64,000 bases of DNA, taken from assembly GCA_949752795.1 (NCBI GenBank), contig OX457056.1, forward strand, positions 91,348,942 to 91,412,941, in the 5' to 3' direction. The stretch is from Hyperoodon ampullatus. Taxonomy: Eukaryota; Chordata; Mammalia; Artiodactyla; Ziphiidae. The notes below the pieces were generated by a model that had not been told where the DNA came from, ran no database searches, and saw nothing but the letters and a program-made list of their open reading frames with translations. Position 1 is the first letter of the stretch. Each line of letters opens with the position of its first letter. Made by a program: the position numbers and the translations under genes. This document shows, piece by piece, positions 48,661-60,258 of this stretch.

Positions 48661-50224
48661 ATATTTCAATGTCTTTATAACCAGTAGGATCACACTGGTG
48701 AATACCAGCTCAATACTAGCTTGTCCATTAGTTTCTTAATAAAGGTCTTTCAAAAAATTACCAAACTCTGCTGCACTGAACTGAGGAGGGAGGAGATTTG
48801 TTTGTATCTGGAACAAGTTAGCTAAGGAAAACAAAGTGGCTTAGATCAGGTGTATGGACTTAGTGGGGAGTCAGGGAGGAGGGATGGTGAGCAGATGGCC
48901 AACTGGAAAATCGTGGAAGAGCTAGGTAAGCTGTGGTAAGGATGTGGGCAGAAAGGATAAGCTGGAAAGAAAAGTGGAAAAACACCTCTTCCTTCCCTCT
49001 TTTCAAGCGAGTGTACAGAGCTTTGGCATACATGATTAACCTTGCAAACTCTAATAAAAGTAAGGACAGTTAATGTTTTATCTTCCTTCCACCACTCTGT
49101 TAGAGCTCAAAGCAAATCACAAAGCAGATTTTCTGAAGCCAGCAAACTAGATAAATGGCTGGTTAGTTCAGGGAAAAGTTAGTTTTTGTATACAATCAGG
49201 CTCAATAGCTTTTTGGCATCACATGGGCACATCTCAGTGTAACCTACTTTCTCTTCTTCCATCCGGAGGTGATGATATTGACAAACGAGGAAAGCTGAAA
49301 GCCAAACAGGAAATAGAAATAGCAGCAAAAGGCCTGGAGAGCATCCATGAAGACTGAGTGTCAGGCAGCACCTTCCATCGGAGAAGCTTGACCATCACAG
49401 TTTAAACCTGAGAATCCTCCCACACTAGGGGTGGTGGTGAGCCCCCAGTTGGGAAGAGAGGCACAAAATTTGCTCCCCTTTCACCACTGGAGCCAGCACT
49501 AGCACATCTGCTTAGAGGAGTTAGGCCACTTCCCCCAAAGCACTTCCCTGGGTACTAACAGCAGAGCCAGAGCTCAAACCGAGATCTCACCCCGGAGCTG
49601 TCCTCCTCACCAGTGCACCAGAGCACATTGTGATATATCACCCAGAGTGTAAAAAGTGTCCACTTGGAATGGGGGGTTGGGACAAAGGAGAGGAAAGGAT
49701 GGTGAGAGAGATTTTTGCAGAAAACACTCCAAAAGACAAATGTTATTCATTTTTCTCAGCCCAGCAGTCTGAAAAAGCATAGTTCAAAGATCAATGACCA
49801 ATTAATATCCAGCTGCTGAAAGAAAACAGTGCTTTGACCTTAGCAGAAAGTTACATAAACTCTCCTCAGGGCAAGAGACTTCTTAGGGAGAATTAAGAGG
49901 TAGCATAAACACAGCTCATTTGGGAAGAACCGGAAGAACTTTCCTGTTTAATCCCTAGAATTCCACTGAAAGCTGCGGTAGGTGGGGCAGTCCAGAGGGG
50001 GACTCAGCAATAGCTCAGGAGATTCTGGGATTAGGGGATCAGGTTTCTAGAGGTATCTCAAGCCAAAGACAGTGGGATGGTGGTGGTGTTGGGGGTGATT
50101 TCCAAATCCTTCCTCTATGCTTCTGTGTTGCTTTTTGGACCCAAGCTTGATTATTGCAGTAAAGGCTCTGGCTTGCTCAGGGTCCCTGGCACATGGTGCT
50201 TTGTTTGATAAGCACGGATGCAGT
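48661..50224. other. Intergenic sequence with a weak candidate exon; no confirmed gene
   Basis: No repeat family is recognised except a MIR-like 3' piece near 49540-49630 ('agagccagagctcaaaccga'). At 49269-49357 an open frame after a pyrimidine tract ('ctactttctcttcttccatc') and AG reads GDDIDKRGKLKAKQEIEIAA then KGLESIHED and a TGA. I do not recognise this peptide. It may be chance in A-rich sequence. Confidence 0.35.
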
Positions 50225-50405
50225 GTGGCATGTTGGAGAGAACTCTGAACTTCTGAACTTCATTCTGGTCCCAGCCCTGAGTCATGGGCTGGCTGACCTT
50301 GGCTGTGCTACTCTGAGCTAACTTTTGTCATTTGAAACACAAAAGTGTTGGGCTTGACAAATTTTTAAAAATTCATTCCAGCTCTAAAAGGTTATGATTC
50401 TGTGA
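50225..50405 (+). repeat. MIR-type SINE remnant
   Basis: 'catgttggagagaactctga', 'ggtcccagccctgagtcatg', 'gctctaaaaggttatgattc' resembles MIR family layout with strong divergence. Confidence 0.55.
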
Positions 50406-50504
50406 CACAAATATTTTCATTTCCTAAGTGAAATGAAACTTTCCTAAGTTTCACACAGAAACTTTGATGAAGCAAATCTAACTTGCAAGTAGAATAACAG
50501 TAAC

Positions 50505-50744
50505 AATAAACATTTGCATGGTGCTTATTAGTGCCAGACATGGTTTAAACGCTTTATAAATGTTGAATCATTTAATTCTTACATCAGTCATTTGAAATAG
50601 ATAATATTATTATCTTCATTTTGCACATGAGGAAACCAAGACACAAAGTGGTTATGTCAGCCTATGGGGTAGGTGCTATTCTTATCCCTATTCCATTGAT
50701 GAAGACACTAAGGCATACAGATGGGGATGTGCTGCTAGCTTTTG
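50505..50744 (+). repeat. MIR SINE(s)
   Basis: 'catttgcatggtgcttatta', 'gccagacatggtttaaacgc', 'attttgcacatgaggaaacc' is MIR. A second MIR-like stretch ('tatggggtaggtgctattct', 'gatgaagacactaaggcata') follows and stops abruptly at 50744, where the inverted duplication begins. Confidence 0.8.
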
Positions 50745-51565
50745 GCAGAGGGTGGAAAGGGTCCAGCATGGCTGGCAGCAGCCCCATGACTGGGCCCAGG
50801 AGCACGTGGCCAAAGCAATCCAGGGAGGCACGTAAGTTAGGTCCAGTGCACCCCCTTCTGGGCCGTTGCGGATTGCCTGGTCTGAGCCACAGCACAGTGG
50901 TACAGAGAACAGCTCTGGAAAGCTAACTTCCAGCTCCCTCCTCCTGGCCTGGCTGAGGCAGTTTGGCTCTGGTGGCCCCAGGTCGGTGGGAGGGGGTAGT
51001 GTCTGAGGCAACCCCCTCCCAGAATCCTACCTGATGCCCTCAGCATCCCCTGGTCTCGTGTAACCCTCGTCCCTCCCTCCTCACCTCTCTTTTCTCCTCC
51101 TTCTTCGTCTCTTATCCCCTCCTACAATCCTTCAAGGCCAGAGGAGCAGGTTCTGACCTTTCATTTCCACTATTTCACATCCTCCTGCTCAAACAGTAAG
51201 CCCGTGGCCCAGGCCTGGTGGGCAGGAAAGGGATCTTCCCTATTCAACGGAAGAACTCTCTGGGCCGGGTCCTCTGAGACTGGTTCTTGACCTTGTCGGG
51301 AGAGGTGCTCGGCCATGTGAGTGCCTGCAAGTTCCTACTGGGTGTACCAAGAATGCAAGCTCTCAGCCCCTTTCCCAGGGCACTTCTCAGGGCTGTGTCT
51401 GCAGGCAGCAGCTCAAGGAATGAGGCGACGCCTCCTCGAAGACAAAGAGCAGGCTTGTTCTGAAGGAGGTGACTCCCTAAACTCAGTATTCCTGGCCGTG
51501 ACCCAAACCATCGTCACTGCCCTGTCCCCAGCCTTTCTGTGAGCACCTGGTCAGCTCCAGTGAAG
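50745..51565 (-). repeat. Inverted duplication, right arm (~98% identical to 34141-34962)
   Basis: This is the reverse complement of the left arm: 821 bp here against 822 bp there, with 14 substitutions and one 1-bp indel by manual alignment. Several differences look like CpG decay (for example gcgtcg here against gcgtca in the left arm). The 5' neighbour is a MIR that appears to be interrupted, so this may be the inserted copy. That direction is inference. Confidence 0.95.
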
Positions 51566-52648
51566 GATTTGGTGGGGAGGTACTGATTTGGAGCATTTAC
51601 CTCTTTTTTCATTGTAGGCAGCTTGAATCAGTGCCTGCTATGGAGCCTGAACATGTACAGAGCCAAGTGGCTAAGTGTTTCTAGAAACAGTCAGCTGTTT
51701 ATTGGCTTCCTGGCTCCAGGTAATCTGATTTGTGATTTCATAAGATCTCCAACAGAGCAGTGGGAGGAGGATGAATTATTAGCTGTCCTTACTTTTAAAG
51801 TTTTTAAGATAATTTTTTATACCAGGGTTGTACATACTTCCTTGAAAAGATTTTTCAAAGTAAGAAGACAGATGAAAAATCTCACAATTAGATGCAGGGA
51901 GACCCTCGGTTGCTGGCTGTCCTCACTGTCCTGGGTTTGTAGACTGAGGTGCTGAGACCCATGGAGGATTATAGAAACCTGCTCCTGGCCCTTGAGGAGG
52001 AATTCAACACATCCTCCCTGATGGGAATGATGGAGATTTATAATAAAAGGCTCCTACTGGGGCATGACTGCATTAGGCACATGGGTCATGTAGAAATCAA
52101 GGCGGGGGCCCGGTATGGGTGGGAAGTCAGAGCAAGTTCAGGGCTTTGGTTGAAGCACTGAAAGGGACCGAGGAAGGTATGTCAGACTCAAGAGATGAGG
52201 GTAGATATCACCGGGGACCTAGAAATCCCAAGAATCTTTACCCAAGCCCTTTTAAAATACACTCACAAGTGGCTTTCCATTTACCAAAGCATAGAAGAGT
52301 TGGGTCCAAGCAGCCCTCTTCCAAGGGTGAAAATTGTCAGAGAGATAGTACTTGGTCACTCTATCTATTGAAATTTTATGAAAATGTTTTAAGTGAAGAG
52401 AAAGTTAGACTGAAAGTCAGGGATAGTTAACATTCATCTAACTACAAAAATTTTTAGAACATGAGGATGCTTCCCAAGAGATCACATAAAGTTATTACTA
52501 GAGGAGATTGACTGCATTCTTCTTTAGTGATTTCTGCAAAGTGAACAGTCTAGGACCTCCTTCCCATCACTAACATGTGTGTCCTTTCTCATAGAAGTAT
52601 GTCAAAAATCACTTTTTCTGGCTTCAGTTGAAATTTATTTGTTCAATC
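51566..52648. other. Unassigned intergenic sequence, no gene seen
   Basis: No exon or named repeat is recognised. Short open frames (for example 51623-51955) lack any homology I know. Confidence 0.5.
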
Positions 52649-52664
52649 AAAAATGTTTATTGAG

Positions 52665-52868
52665 GGCTTCCCTGGTGGCGCAGTGGTTGAGGGTCCGCCT
52701 GCCGATGCAGGGGACGCGGGTTCGTGCCCCGGTCTGGGAGGATCCCACATGCCGCGTAGCGGCTGGGCCCGTGCGCCATGGCTGCTGAGCCTGCACGTCC
52801 GGAGCCTGTGCTCCGCAACGGGAGAGGCCACAGCAGTGAGAGGCCCGCGTACCGCAAAAAAAAAAAAA
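52665..52868 (+). mobile_element. CHR SINE (short form)
   Basis: Plus strand, A-tail at the right. The duplication 'aaaaatgttta(t/c)tgag' is at 52649-52664 and 52869-52884. It landed at the 5' edge of a small L1 fragment. Confidence 0.95.
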
Positions 52869-52880
52869 AAAAATGTTTAC

Positions 52881-53066
52881 TGAGACACCAAGGGGGGAAA
52901 GGGGAGGTGGGAGGAATTGGGAGATTGGGATTGATATATACACTAACCAATATGTATAAAATAGATAACGAATGAGAACCTGCTGTATAGCATAAGGTAC
53001 TCTACTTCACTTCGCTGTACAGTAGAAACTAACACGACATTGTAAAACAACCATACTCCAATTTAA
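52881..53066 (+). mobile_element. 5'-truncated L1, 3' end
   Basis: 'atatacactaaccaatatgt', 'gaacctgctgtatagcataa', 'acgacattgtaaaacaacca', ending 'tactccaatttaaaaaaa'. 'aaaaatgtttat' occurs at its left (52649-52660, before the SINE) and right (53067-53078), a plausible duplication for the L1 that is older than the SINE. Confidence 0.87.
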
Positions 53067-53275
53067 AAAAAATGTTTATAGAACACTCACTCTGTGCCAG
53101 GCACTGTCCCCAGCCCAGGGAATGCTCTAGTGACCAAGACAAATCCAATTTTTGCTCTTACTGGGAAGACAGGCAATAACACAAGTATTTAAATAAACAA
53201 TAATTGTATAGATAATTTTAGGAGGTATGAATGTGATAATGCTTTGGGTGGGGTGTGCTACTTTATTTTTACTTT

Positions 53276-53591
53276 TTAAAATAAATTTATTTATTTTTGG
53301 TGGGATTAGGTCTTCGTTGCTGCGTGGCCTTTCTCTAGTTCCGGGGGAGCGGGGGCTATTCTTTGCTGTGGTGAGCGGGCTTCTCATTGCAGTGGCTTCT
53401 CTTGTTGCACAGCACGGGTTCCAGGCATGTGGGCTTCAGTAGTTGTGGCACGTGGGCTCAGTAGTTGTGGCTCGTGGGCTCTAGAGCGCAGGCTTAGCAG
53501 TTGTGGTGCACGGGCTTAGTTGCTCCACGGCATGTGGGATCTTCCCAGACCAGGGCTCAAAGCTGTGTCCCCTGCATTGGCAGGCGGATTC
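53276..53591 (-). mobile_element. CHR SINE (long form), head missing
   Basis: A minus-strand copy with the long 3' module ('tcttcgttgctgcgtggcct') and body to 'gcattggcaggcggattc'. It then breaks off: the last ~25 bp corresponding to the tRNA-like 5' head ('cactgcgccaccagggaag' in other copies) are absent and L1 sequence follows directly. Confidence 0.93.
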
Positions 53592-53735
53592 TTTTTTTTT
53601 TTTTTTAACATCTTTATTGGAGTATAATTGCTTTACAATGGTGTGTTAGTTTCTGCTTTATAACAAAGTGAATCAGCTATACATGTACATATATCCCCAT
53701 ATCTCCTCCCTCACGCGTCTCCCTCCCACCCTCGT
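53592..53735 (-). mobile_element. L1 3'-end fragment joined to the SINE
   Basis: A T14 run, then 'aacatctttattggagtata', 'tgctttacaatggtgtgtta' and 'catatatccccatatctcct', the same 3' UTR as at 17.1 kb. It stops at 'ctcccaccctcgtg', after which unique sequence begins. Confidence 0.9.
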
Positions 53736-54592
53736 GACAGACGTTTGTACTGCTGGTGAAGGAAGCTTGTCTTCCTGAGTCTTTCCCTCTGAATTCTAAG
53801 CGGTCTGAGGGCAGGACGGCGTTGCTGTGGGTCCAGCCCTGGCCCCATCCTCCCTCGGTGGCCCTCACTGCATTTTGCACGTGAGAGGCTTTACGCTGAA
53901 TGGAGGGGTAAATCCAAGCGCGTTCCCGTGCCTATGCGTGTACAGTTTAGCGAGCCAAAGTCGGCCTGCCATAAATACCATAAATACTTAGGGGATTTAA
54001 AAATGTGCCACCGAGTTAACTGAAAGTAATTCACCCCAGGCTGTTGAGTCAGCCAAAGTAAAAGCTGATACATTTTGAAGCCATGAGGTCGGGGAGTTGG
54101 TGGAGTTACGTGCGCGCTGTGACCTACCGCTGATGGTAGGATTTACCGAACGGAAGGATCTTAGGAGCCTCTCCTACGGAAACTGCAAGCTTTTACAGAA
54201 CCCACTCTCCCTACAAGTAACTCTTTGCTTCTGTGCAAGGAAATGCTTTTGCATCTATTTGGTTTTATCACGTTTCCCTCCCACCCCCCGCCCTTGGCAA
54301 CAGCGGGCAGGACTTGTTCTAGGTTTTCTGCTCCCTGGATTTGAGTGTGAGTGAATTTCCATTTTTACTGCTTGTAAATCATTGTCTAGGCTTTGACGAG
54401 ACACTTTTGCTGGCATGGGTGGCATGTGCTTAAATGCCTCATGCAGGACATACCAGACATCTGATCACTGCCTCGGAGGCAGCAAACGTAGCTCACCAAT
54501 GTTCACTGTCTCATACCCTTGCTGGAGTTGCAGACTCTCTCAGGACCTTGCGTGGAAGATATTTCAGCTCCTTTGTATTTGAATGTTAAACT
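53736..54592. other. Unassigned intergenic sequence, no gene seen
   Basis: No gene or named repeat recognised. Confidence 0.5.
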
Positions 54593-54784
54593 AGGGTTGC
54601 CAGGTAAAACACAGGTCACCCAGTTGGATCTGAATTTCAGCTAAACAACGAAGAATATTTTAGTAAAGTAAGTCCCAAATATTGCATGAGACATACCTAC
54701 ATAGGAAGAGAGTATTTGTTGTTTACCTGAAAGGCAAACTCAGCTGGGCGTCCTGTATTTTTATTTGCTAAACATGGCAGCCCT
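54593..54784. mobile_element. MER53-like fold-back DNA transposon
   Basis: The left end 'agggttgccaggtaaaacac' pairs with the right end 'tatttgctaaacatggcagc' plus 'cct'. Inner parts ('gaatttcagctaaacaacg' and 'gttgtttacctgaaaggc') also face each other, so nearly the whole ~192 bp is one imperfect palindrome. The TA flanks fit a TA target. No coding capacity. The family name is from memory. Confidence 0.75.
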
Positions 54785-55160
54785 AATTAAAGAGAAAGAC
54801 AAATATCATATGATATCACTTATATGTGGAATCTAAAATATGGCACAAATGAACCTATCTACAAAACAGAAACAGACTCACAGACATAGAGAACAGACTT
54901 GTGGTTGCCAAGGGGCATTGGGGAGGGAGAGGGATGGACTGGGGGAGTTTGGGTTTAGTAGATACAACCTATTACATTTAGAATGGGTAAACAACAAGGT
55001 CCTACTGTAGAGCCAAGGAACTATATCCAATCTCCTGGGATAAACCACCATGAAAAGAATATTGAAAAAGAATATATATGTGTGTATAAATGAGTCACTT
55101 TTCTGTGCAGCAGAAATTAGCACAACGTTGTAAATCAACTTTACTTCAATTTAAAAAAAG
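54785..55160 (+). mobile_element. 5'-truncated L1, 3' end
   Basis: 'cttatatgtggaatctaaaa', 'aacagacttgtggttgccaa', 'aggtcctactgtagagccaa', 'agcacaacgttgtaaatcaa', ending 'cttcaatttaaaaaaa'. A short 'aaagagaa' occurs at both ends (54788 and 55155 areas). It abuts the MER53-like element. Confidence 0.88.
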
Positions 55161-56790
55161 AGAATAAAAAAAATCACAGTCCCAGCCAGCTCTGTGGGCG
55201 GACGTGCTCCCTCTGTAAGTGAGGCGCTGAGGGGTGAGTTGATCTCACATCAAGCTGTCCTGCGGCACCAGGTCCCTCCGTGTTGGGAGCGAGGCCACGT
55301 GGGCAGCCACACCTGGGGCTGGCAGGAGGCAGGGAGGCTGCTCTCAGAGCAGACGGCCTCTGCCAGCCGGGTCGCGGCTGTCTGTAGCAGGAATGACTCC
55401 AGAACATACAAACACACTCAGCTGCTTGAGTTAAAAAAAAAAAAAAAAGAGGGTGGGGAGCGATTTAGCAACCTAAGGATGTTTTAGATTTTACCGCTCT
55501 TTGGGGTTGTAGAGTGTCCCGGTTGCCCCCAAGCTGAGTGTGCCCAGCCCACATGAGGGAAGGAGCGGGGCGAGAAGGGATCCAGCCGGAGGGAGAACCA
55601 TCCAGAGAGGGAGAACCGCACGGCTCCCCTGGATCCAGAGGGAGCAATGGAAGGTGGGAATGAGGAAGCCTTGACCCTCGTCTGCTCATCTGCAGAACGT
55701 AGGAAGGTGAAGTTCGGGGCTGGAACTGTGGAAAGCCCAGGGCTACACCCAGCTGCCGGGTACCACCCCCTGTCCCCGTGCCCAGAGCAGCGAAGACAAC
55801 AGGAGTGGCGTCTGCTGCAGCAGGCGGCCGGTCTTCTTGGGAAGGAGCGTCTGGAAGATGTTGTGACATCCTGAAAAGAATGTTTTCTAAGTCTCCTGGG
55901 TGGCAGGGCCCTGGGTCATGCAACCCAGCCAGCGGGGGAGGCAAGGATAAGGATTGTCCTCAATGGTGCGGGACATCCGAAGTGAATTCTGGTTGGAAAC
56001 AAGGACTAGCTGGGTGACCTTGGGCCCATCAATTTACGAATCTGTGCTTCAGCTTTCTCCTCTACAGCATAAGGTTGGAATCAATGGTGGACTCTGCCAG
56101 ATCTGATCCGTTATTCACCGGGAAACAGCTCCAAACTGGAACAGTGCCTCCCCGAAGTCAGGTCAGTTACCTACACCAGCTATTAGAAAGAAGAGAATGA
56201 CAAAGCTGGAAAAAAAAAAAAAAAAAAAAGAGGGGAAGCGGATTTGTTATTTCCTGCATAATTATCAACATTATTTCTTATCATCCAGCATCAGAAGTTT
56301 ATTCCCCTTGCTGAGGGATGGCATTCTGAACGTGACCAACATTAATAATTCGATGCTGAGGCAAAACAAAACTATAGTTATAGTGATTGTGTTATCTAAA
56401 GATGTCCATAGAGTCTGGAATCATAGATAATACTGTTTACTTTAAAAATATTTGGCAGATTGAAGATATCTGTGATATTATTCACCCATGTTTCTGGAAT
56501 GTATATATATGTATGTGTGTATTTAGTGTGTGTGTGCGTGTGCATGCATGTGAGAGAAAAAGCAAATATGGCAAATGTTAGTAATTAGTGAATCTAAAAG
56601 TAGTCAATGAATGTGTATGTAGCTCTAGGTTTTTCACAGGTGTATTCAGGTAACTACTATTTAACCAGTCAAAACATTGCATTTGAATGGAAAACGAGCT
56701 TTTAAATCAATGAGATATAAGAAATGACTGCAATATTTACATTAGTTATTAAGGGCATTAAGTACATAGAAAGATGACTTTACATGAATG
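55161..56790. other. Intergenic sequence with A-runs and a MIR; no gene seen
   Basis: GC-rich 55.2-55.95 kb. A16-A20 runs lie at 55433-55449 and 56211-56230. A MIR-like segment is at about 55975-56115 ('gctgggtgaccttgggccca', 'ctacagcataaggttggaat'). (GT)-rich sequence lies near 56505-56545. The minus-strand frame 55465-55944 (159 codons) has no recognisable domain. Confidence 0.5.
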
Positions 56791-56806
56791 TAAAGAATTT
56801 ATGGAA

Positions 56807-57124
56807 GGGACTTCCCTGGTGGTGCAATGGTTAAGAATCCTCCTGACAATGCAAGGGACACAGGTTCGAGCCCTGGTCCGGGAAGATCACACATGCCAGG
56901 GAGCAACTAAGCCCGTGCACCACAACTACTGAGCCTGCGCTCTAGAACCCGTGCTCTGCAAAAAGAGAAGCCACTGCAATGAGAAGCCACCGCAATGAGA
57001 AGCCAGCGCATGGCAACGAAGTGTAGCCCCTGCTTACCGCAACTAGATAAAGCCCGCATGCAGCAACAAAGACCCAACGCAGCCATAAATAAATAAATAA
57101 AAAATAAATACATTTATTTAAAAA
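56807..57124 (+). mobile_element. CHR SINE (long form)
   Basis: Plus strand, head 'ggacttccctggtggtgcaa', long 3' module, (AAATA)-type tail. The target duplication 'aaagaatttatggaa' (15 bp, perfect) is at 56792-56806 and 57125-57139. An internal 'gaagccaccgcaatgagaag' unit is partly duplicated (about 56967-57000). Confidence 0.95.
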
Positions 57125-57380
57125 AAAGAATTTATGGAAATATCTAGTCTTATTTTTCATTTTTGTTCATTTTGTTACTTTACATTTGATTTGAAAACAT
57201 TGCTAATTTCTACATCACATCTTAGGCAAAAATTGCAGGAACCCATGGGTTCACTCCTTCTACGTACATCTGCTATTGAATGAATGGGTTACAAAGCTCC
57301 ACTCAGAATTGGTCAAGGCCTTGCTAATTCTCTTTGTTTATGAGCTACCCAGATTACTTTTCATTAAAACTGAAGCATCA

Positions 57381-57966
57381 CCTAAGTGTCCATCTACAGA
57401 TGAATGGATAAAGAAGATGTAGCATATACATACAATGGAATATTACTCAGCCATAAAAAGAAACGAAACTGAGTTATTTGTAGTGAGGTGGATGGACCTA
57501 GAGTCTGTCATACAGAGTGAAGTAAGTCAGAAAGAGAAAAACAAATACCGTATGCTAACGCGTATATATGGAATCTAAAAAAAAAAAAAAAAGGTACTGA
57601 TGAACCCAGTGGCAGGGCAGGAATAAAGATGCAGACATAGAGAATGGACTTGAGGACGTGGGGTGGGGAGCGGGAAGCTGGGGCGAAGTGAGAGAAGCAT
57701 CAACATATATATACTACCAAATGTAGAATAGATAGCTAGTGGGAAGCAGCCGCATAGCACAGGGAGATCAGCTCGGTGCTTTGCGATGACCTAGAGGGAT
57801 GGGATAGGGAGGGTGGGAGAGAGGCTCAAGAGGGAGGGGATATGGGAATATACATATGCATATGGCTGATTCACTTTGTTGTACAACAGAAACTACCACA
57901 GCATTGTGAAGCAATTATACTCCAATAAAGAGGTATATAAATAAAAACAAAACAAAACAAAACAAA
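57381..57966 (+). mobile_element. 5'-truncated L1 (586 bp) with clean target-site duplication
   Basis: It starts inside ORF2 ('taagtgtccatctacagatg', 'tggaatattactcagccata') and runs through the 3' UTR ('attatactccaataaagagg') to an (AAAAC)n-like tail. The perfect 15-bp duplication 'aaaactgaagcatca' is at 57366-57380 and 57967-57981. A 16-A run interrupts it near 57577-57592. Confidence 0.95.
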
Positions 57967-57981
57967 AAAACTGAAGCATCA

Positions 57982-59990
57982 ACTCTGTGTTTAATTATTT
58001 TGATGAAATAATTCACCAAGTAAAGATTATTTGAAATCTGCCTTTTCCTTAATTTCTGTTCACTATTTAATGCTGGAACGTAGGGGTGGGAGTTATATAT
58101 AAAGCATGACCCTTGCTCTCAGTGAGCTTGCAGTCCAGATGATATAGGACACGGGTTGCATAAGGACTGACGTTCCAGTTCTGGGGATGGAATTGGAAGC
58201 AGGGTCTTTTTTTCTCTAAATTAGAGTGGATCTTTACGCAGCCCCACGAGGTGCAGGTAAAACACCAGTAAGCTTCAATGCCATCTCCAGCCCTTCTGGG
58301 AAGAGCAAAGCTTGTTGTCAGAGAAAAGGAAGAAGGACTTGTTCTGATGGCCTGGAGTCTCTGGGTGGTACCCAGTACACCACCCAGGGCACATCCTATT
58401 GCCTTGGGCTACCCTGCAGAGAAAGTCAGAGGGCCCTGTTTACTGCAGTCAGTGATGTAGTCCTGACCGTATCAAGAGAGGCCAGCTTTCAGGGCCTGGG
58501 CTGTGCTGCCATCATAGCCCACTAATCCTATAAAAATACATGGCTGAAAGTCCCACGCTTACATTTCAAACATAATATTGGGGCCTAAATTTAAGCTGCT
58601 ATTTAGCAATCGAGTTTCATCAGCCAGCTTTTTGTCTCAATACATTTGGAGAACAGTCTGATGACTAAAGAAAGCAAATCTGAAGTCTTGTAACATGCTG
58701 TTGTAGGGAAGCTCCTGAAGGAGACCATCCAGGGACCGCTGCCAAGACACAGCCAGGTCAGAAAAACCATGCAGTGCAAGGCAGAGTGGAATAAAGGCTA
58801 AAGAGAATTGTAAGGTATGCGTTTGGGGAACACAGAGAGAGAAACGAGGAAGGTTGATTCTGGAAAAATCAGAAGAGGCTTCATAAAGAGGGGAGCAGCT
58901 TTTGAGGTGGGTTCTGAAGGGTGGGTGGGATATTCACAGGGAAGTAATGGAGAAACTAATCCTTGCACTCAGGAACAGCCAGAATTCCAAATACTAGATG
59001 GCATAAAATGATACTAGGAGGAAGCAATTAGCCAAATCCAGACTGTAGGTCACTCTGCAGGACAATTTACCCTGTGTCTTTAGCAAGTCAAGGGTATGGA
59101 AAGAGGTGGTAGTGGAGTGAGGATTAATCTAGATTTAAAAAGACCTACTGAACCTCATTATAGCAGAATTCTCTGCCTTCCCTTCTTTCTTCTGCTCCCC
59201 CCTTCCTCCCTCCTCCCTTCATCCCCTCATTCACGTATTTGACAAATATTCATTCAGCACTCACTATGCGACAGGCACTGGTTTAGTCAATCAACTCTGT
59301 GGATTCTACCCTCATGTCTCTCCAGTTGGTCCTTTCAGTTCCTCTCCCTCCAATCTTCTATCAATACCTTTCCCACAACCTGTAAAGCTAATGTGAAAAT
59401 TGATTTGGAATCAACAAATCCCACAGAGCCTGGACAGAGGCCATCTGCCCAAGGGAGGGCAGATGCGTGGGACCTCACGGAAAGGGCTCCATAGAAGAGA
59501 GCTCACAGACAAAAATTATAAGACATGTGGGGAAGTTACATGGCAAGAAAGACAAATAGAATGTTATACACCCCAGAGTAATATAAGCTCCTTTTTGAGA
59601 GAAATAGGGAACAAAAAAATTAAGTCTCTTTAAGAAAGGAAAATATTTTAATTAAAAGGAACTATGAAAGACAATTCCTGTTCTGAGAGTAAAGGAAAGT
59701 CCCTGAAGATTTTTGAAAAGAGATATGACATATTTGTTTGTATAAAACATCCCACTGAATGTAAGAACATGAGTCATGAGTCTGGATGCTTGGGCAAGAT
59801 TGTAACTAGTGGAGATCAAGAGAAGGTAGTAGATTTCAGACAATCCAGGAGATAAAATGGACGAGAATTGGACAATTAGTTATGGGAAGTAAGGAAGAAA
59901 ATAATAAGCAAATAATAAGCATTAATGATGGCTCCTAGGTTTCTGATTTGGGTAACAGGTGGACGGGGATGTCATCCACTCACATAGACA
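57982..59990. other. Unassigned intergenic sequence, no gene seen
   Basis: A MIR-like piece lies near 59240-59290 ('cattcagcactcactatgcg'). The plus-strand open frame 58226-58525 (99 codons) is the longest outside repeats here but has no homology I know. The stretch 58730-59060 looks like an ancient repeat that I cannot name. Confidence 0.45.
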
Positions 59991-59997
59991 TCATTCA

Positions 59998-60258
59998 TGT
60001 TTTTGAAGTATAACCATTCTAATATGTGTGTAGTTGCATGTCATTTTAAATTTCCATTTCCCTAATGACAAATGATCCTGATCATCTTTTCATATGCATA
60101 TTTGCCACCTCTGTATCTTCTTTGGTGAGGTGCCTGTTTGGATCTTTTGCCTATTTTTAAATCAGGATGTTTGTTGTTTTATTGTTGAGTTATAAGAGTT
60201 TTTTATATATTGTTGATACAAGTCCTTTACCAGATGTGTTTAAAATTTTTTCTCTCAA
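59998..60258 (-). mobile_element. Old L1 fragment (ORF2 C-terminal region, antisense)
   Basis: 'tataaccattctaatatgtg', 'gatcatcttttcatatgcat', 'ttgcctatttttaaatcagg' and 'gttgagttataagagttttt' match the layout of the L1 at 43.2-43.7 kb. Confidence 0.8.

Noticed and set aside
55465..55944. Minus-strand open frame of 159 codons
   Set aside because: GC-rich, proline/serine-rich translation with no known domain.
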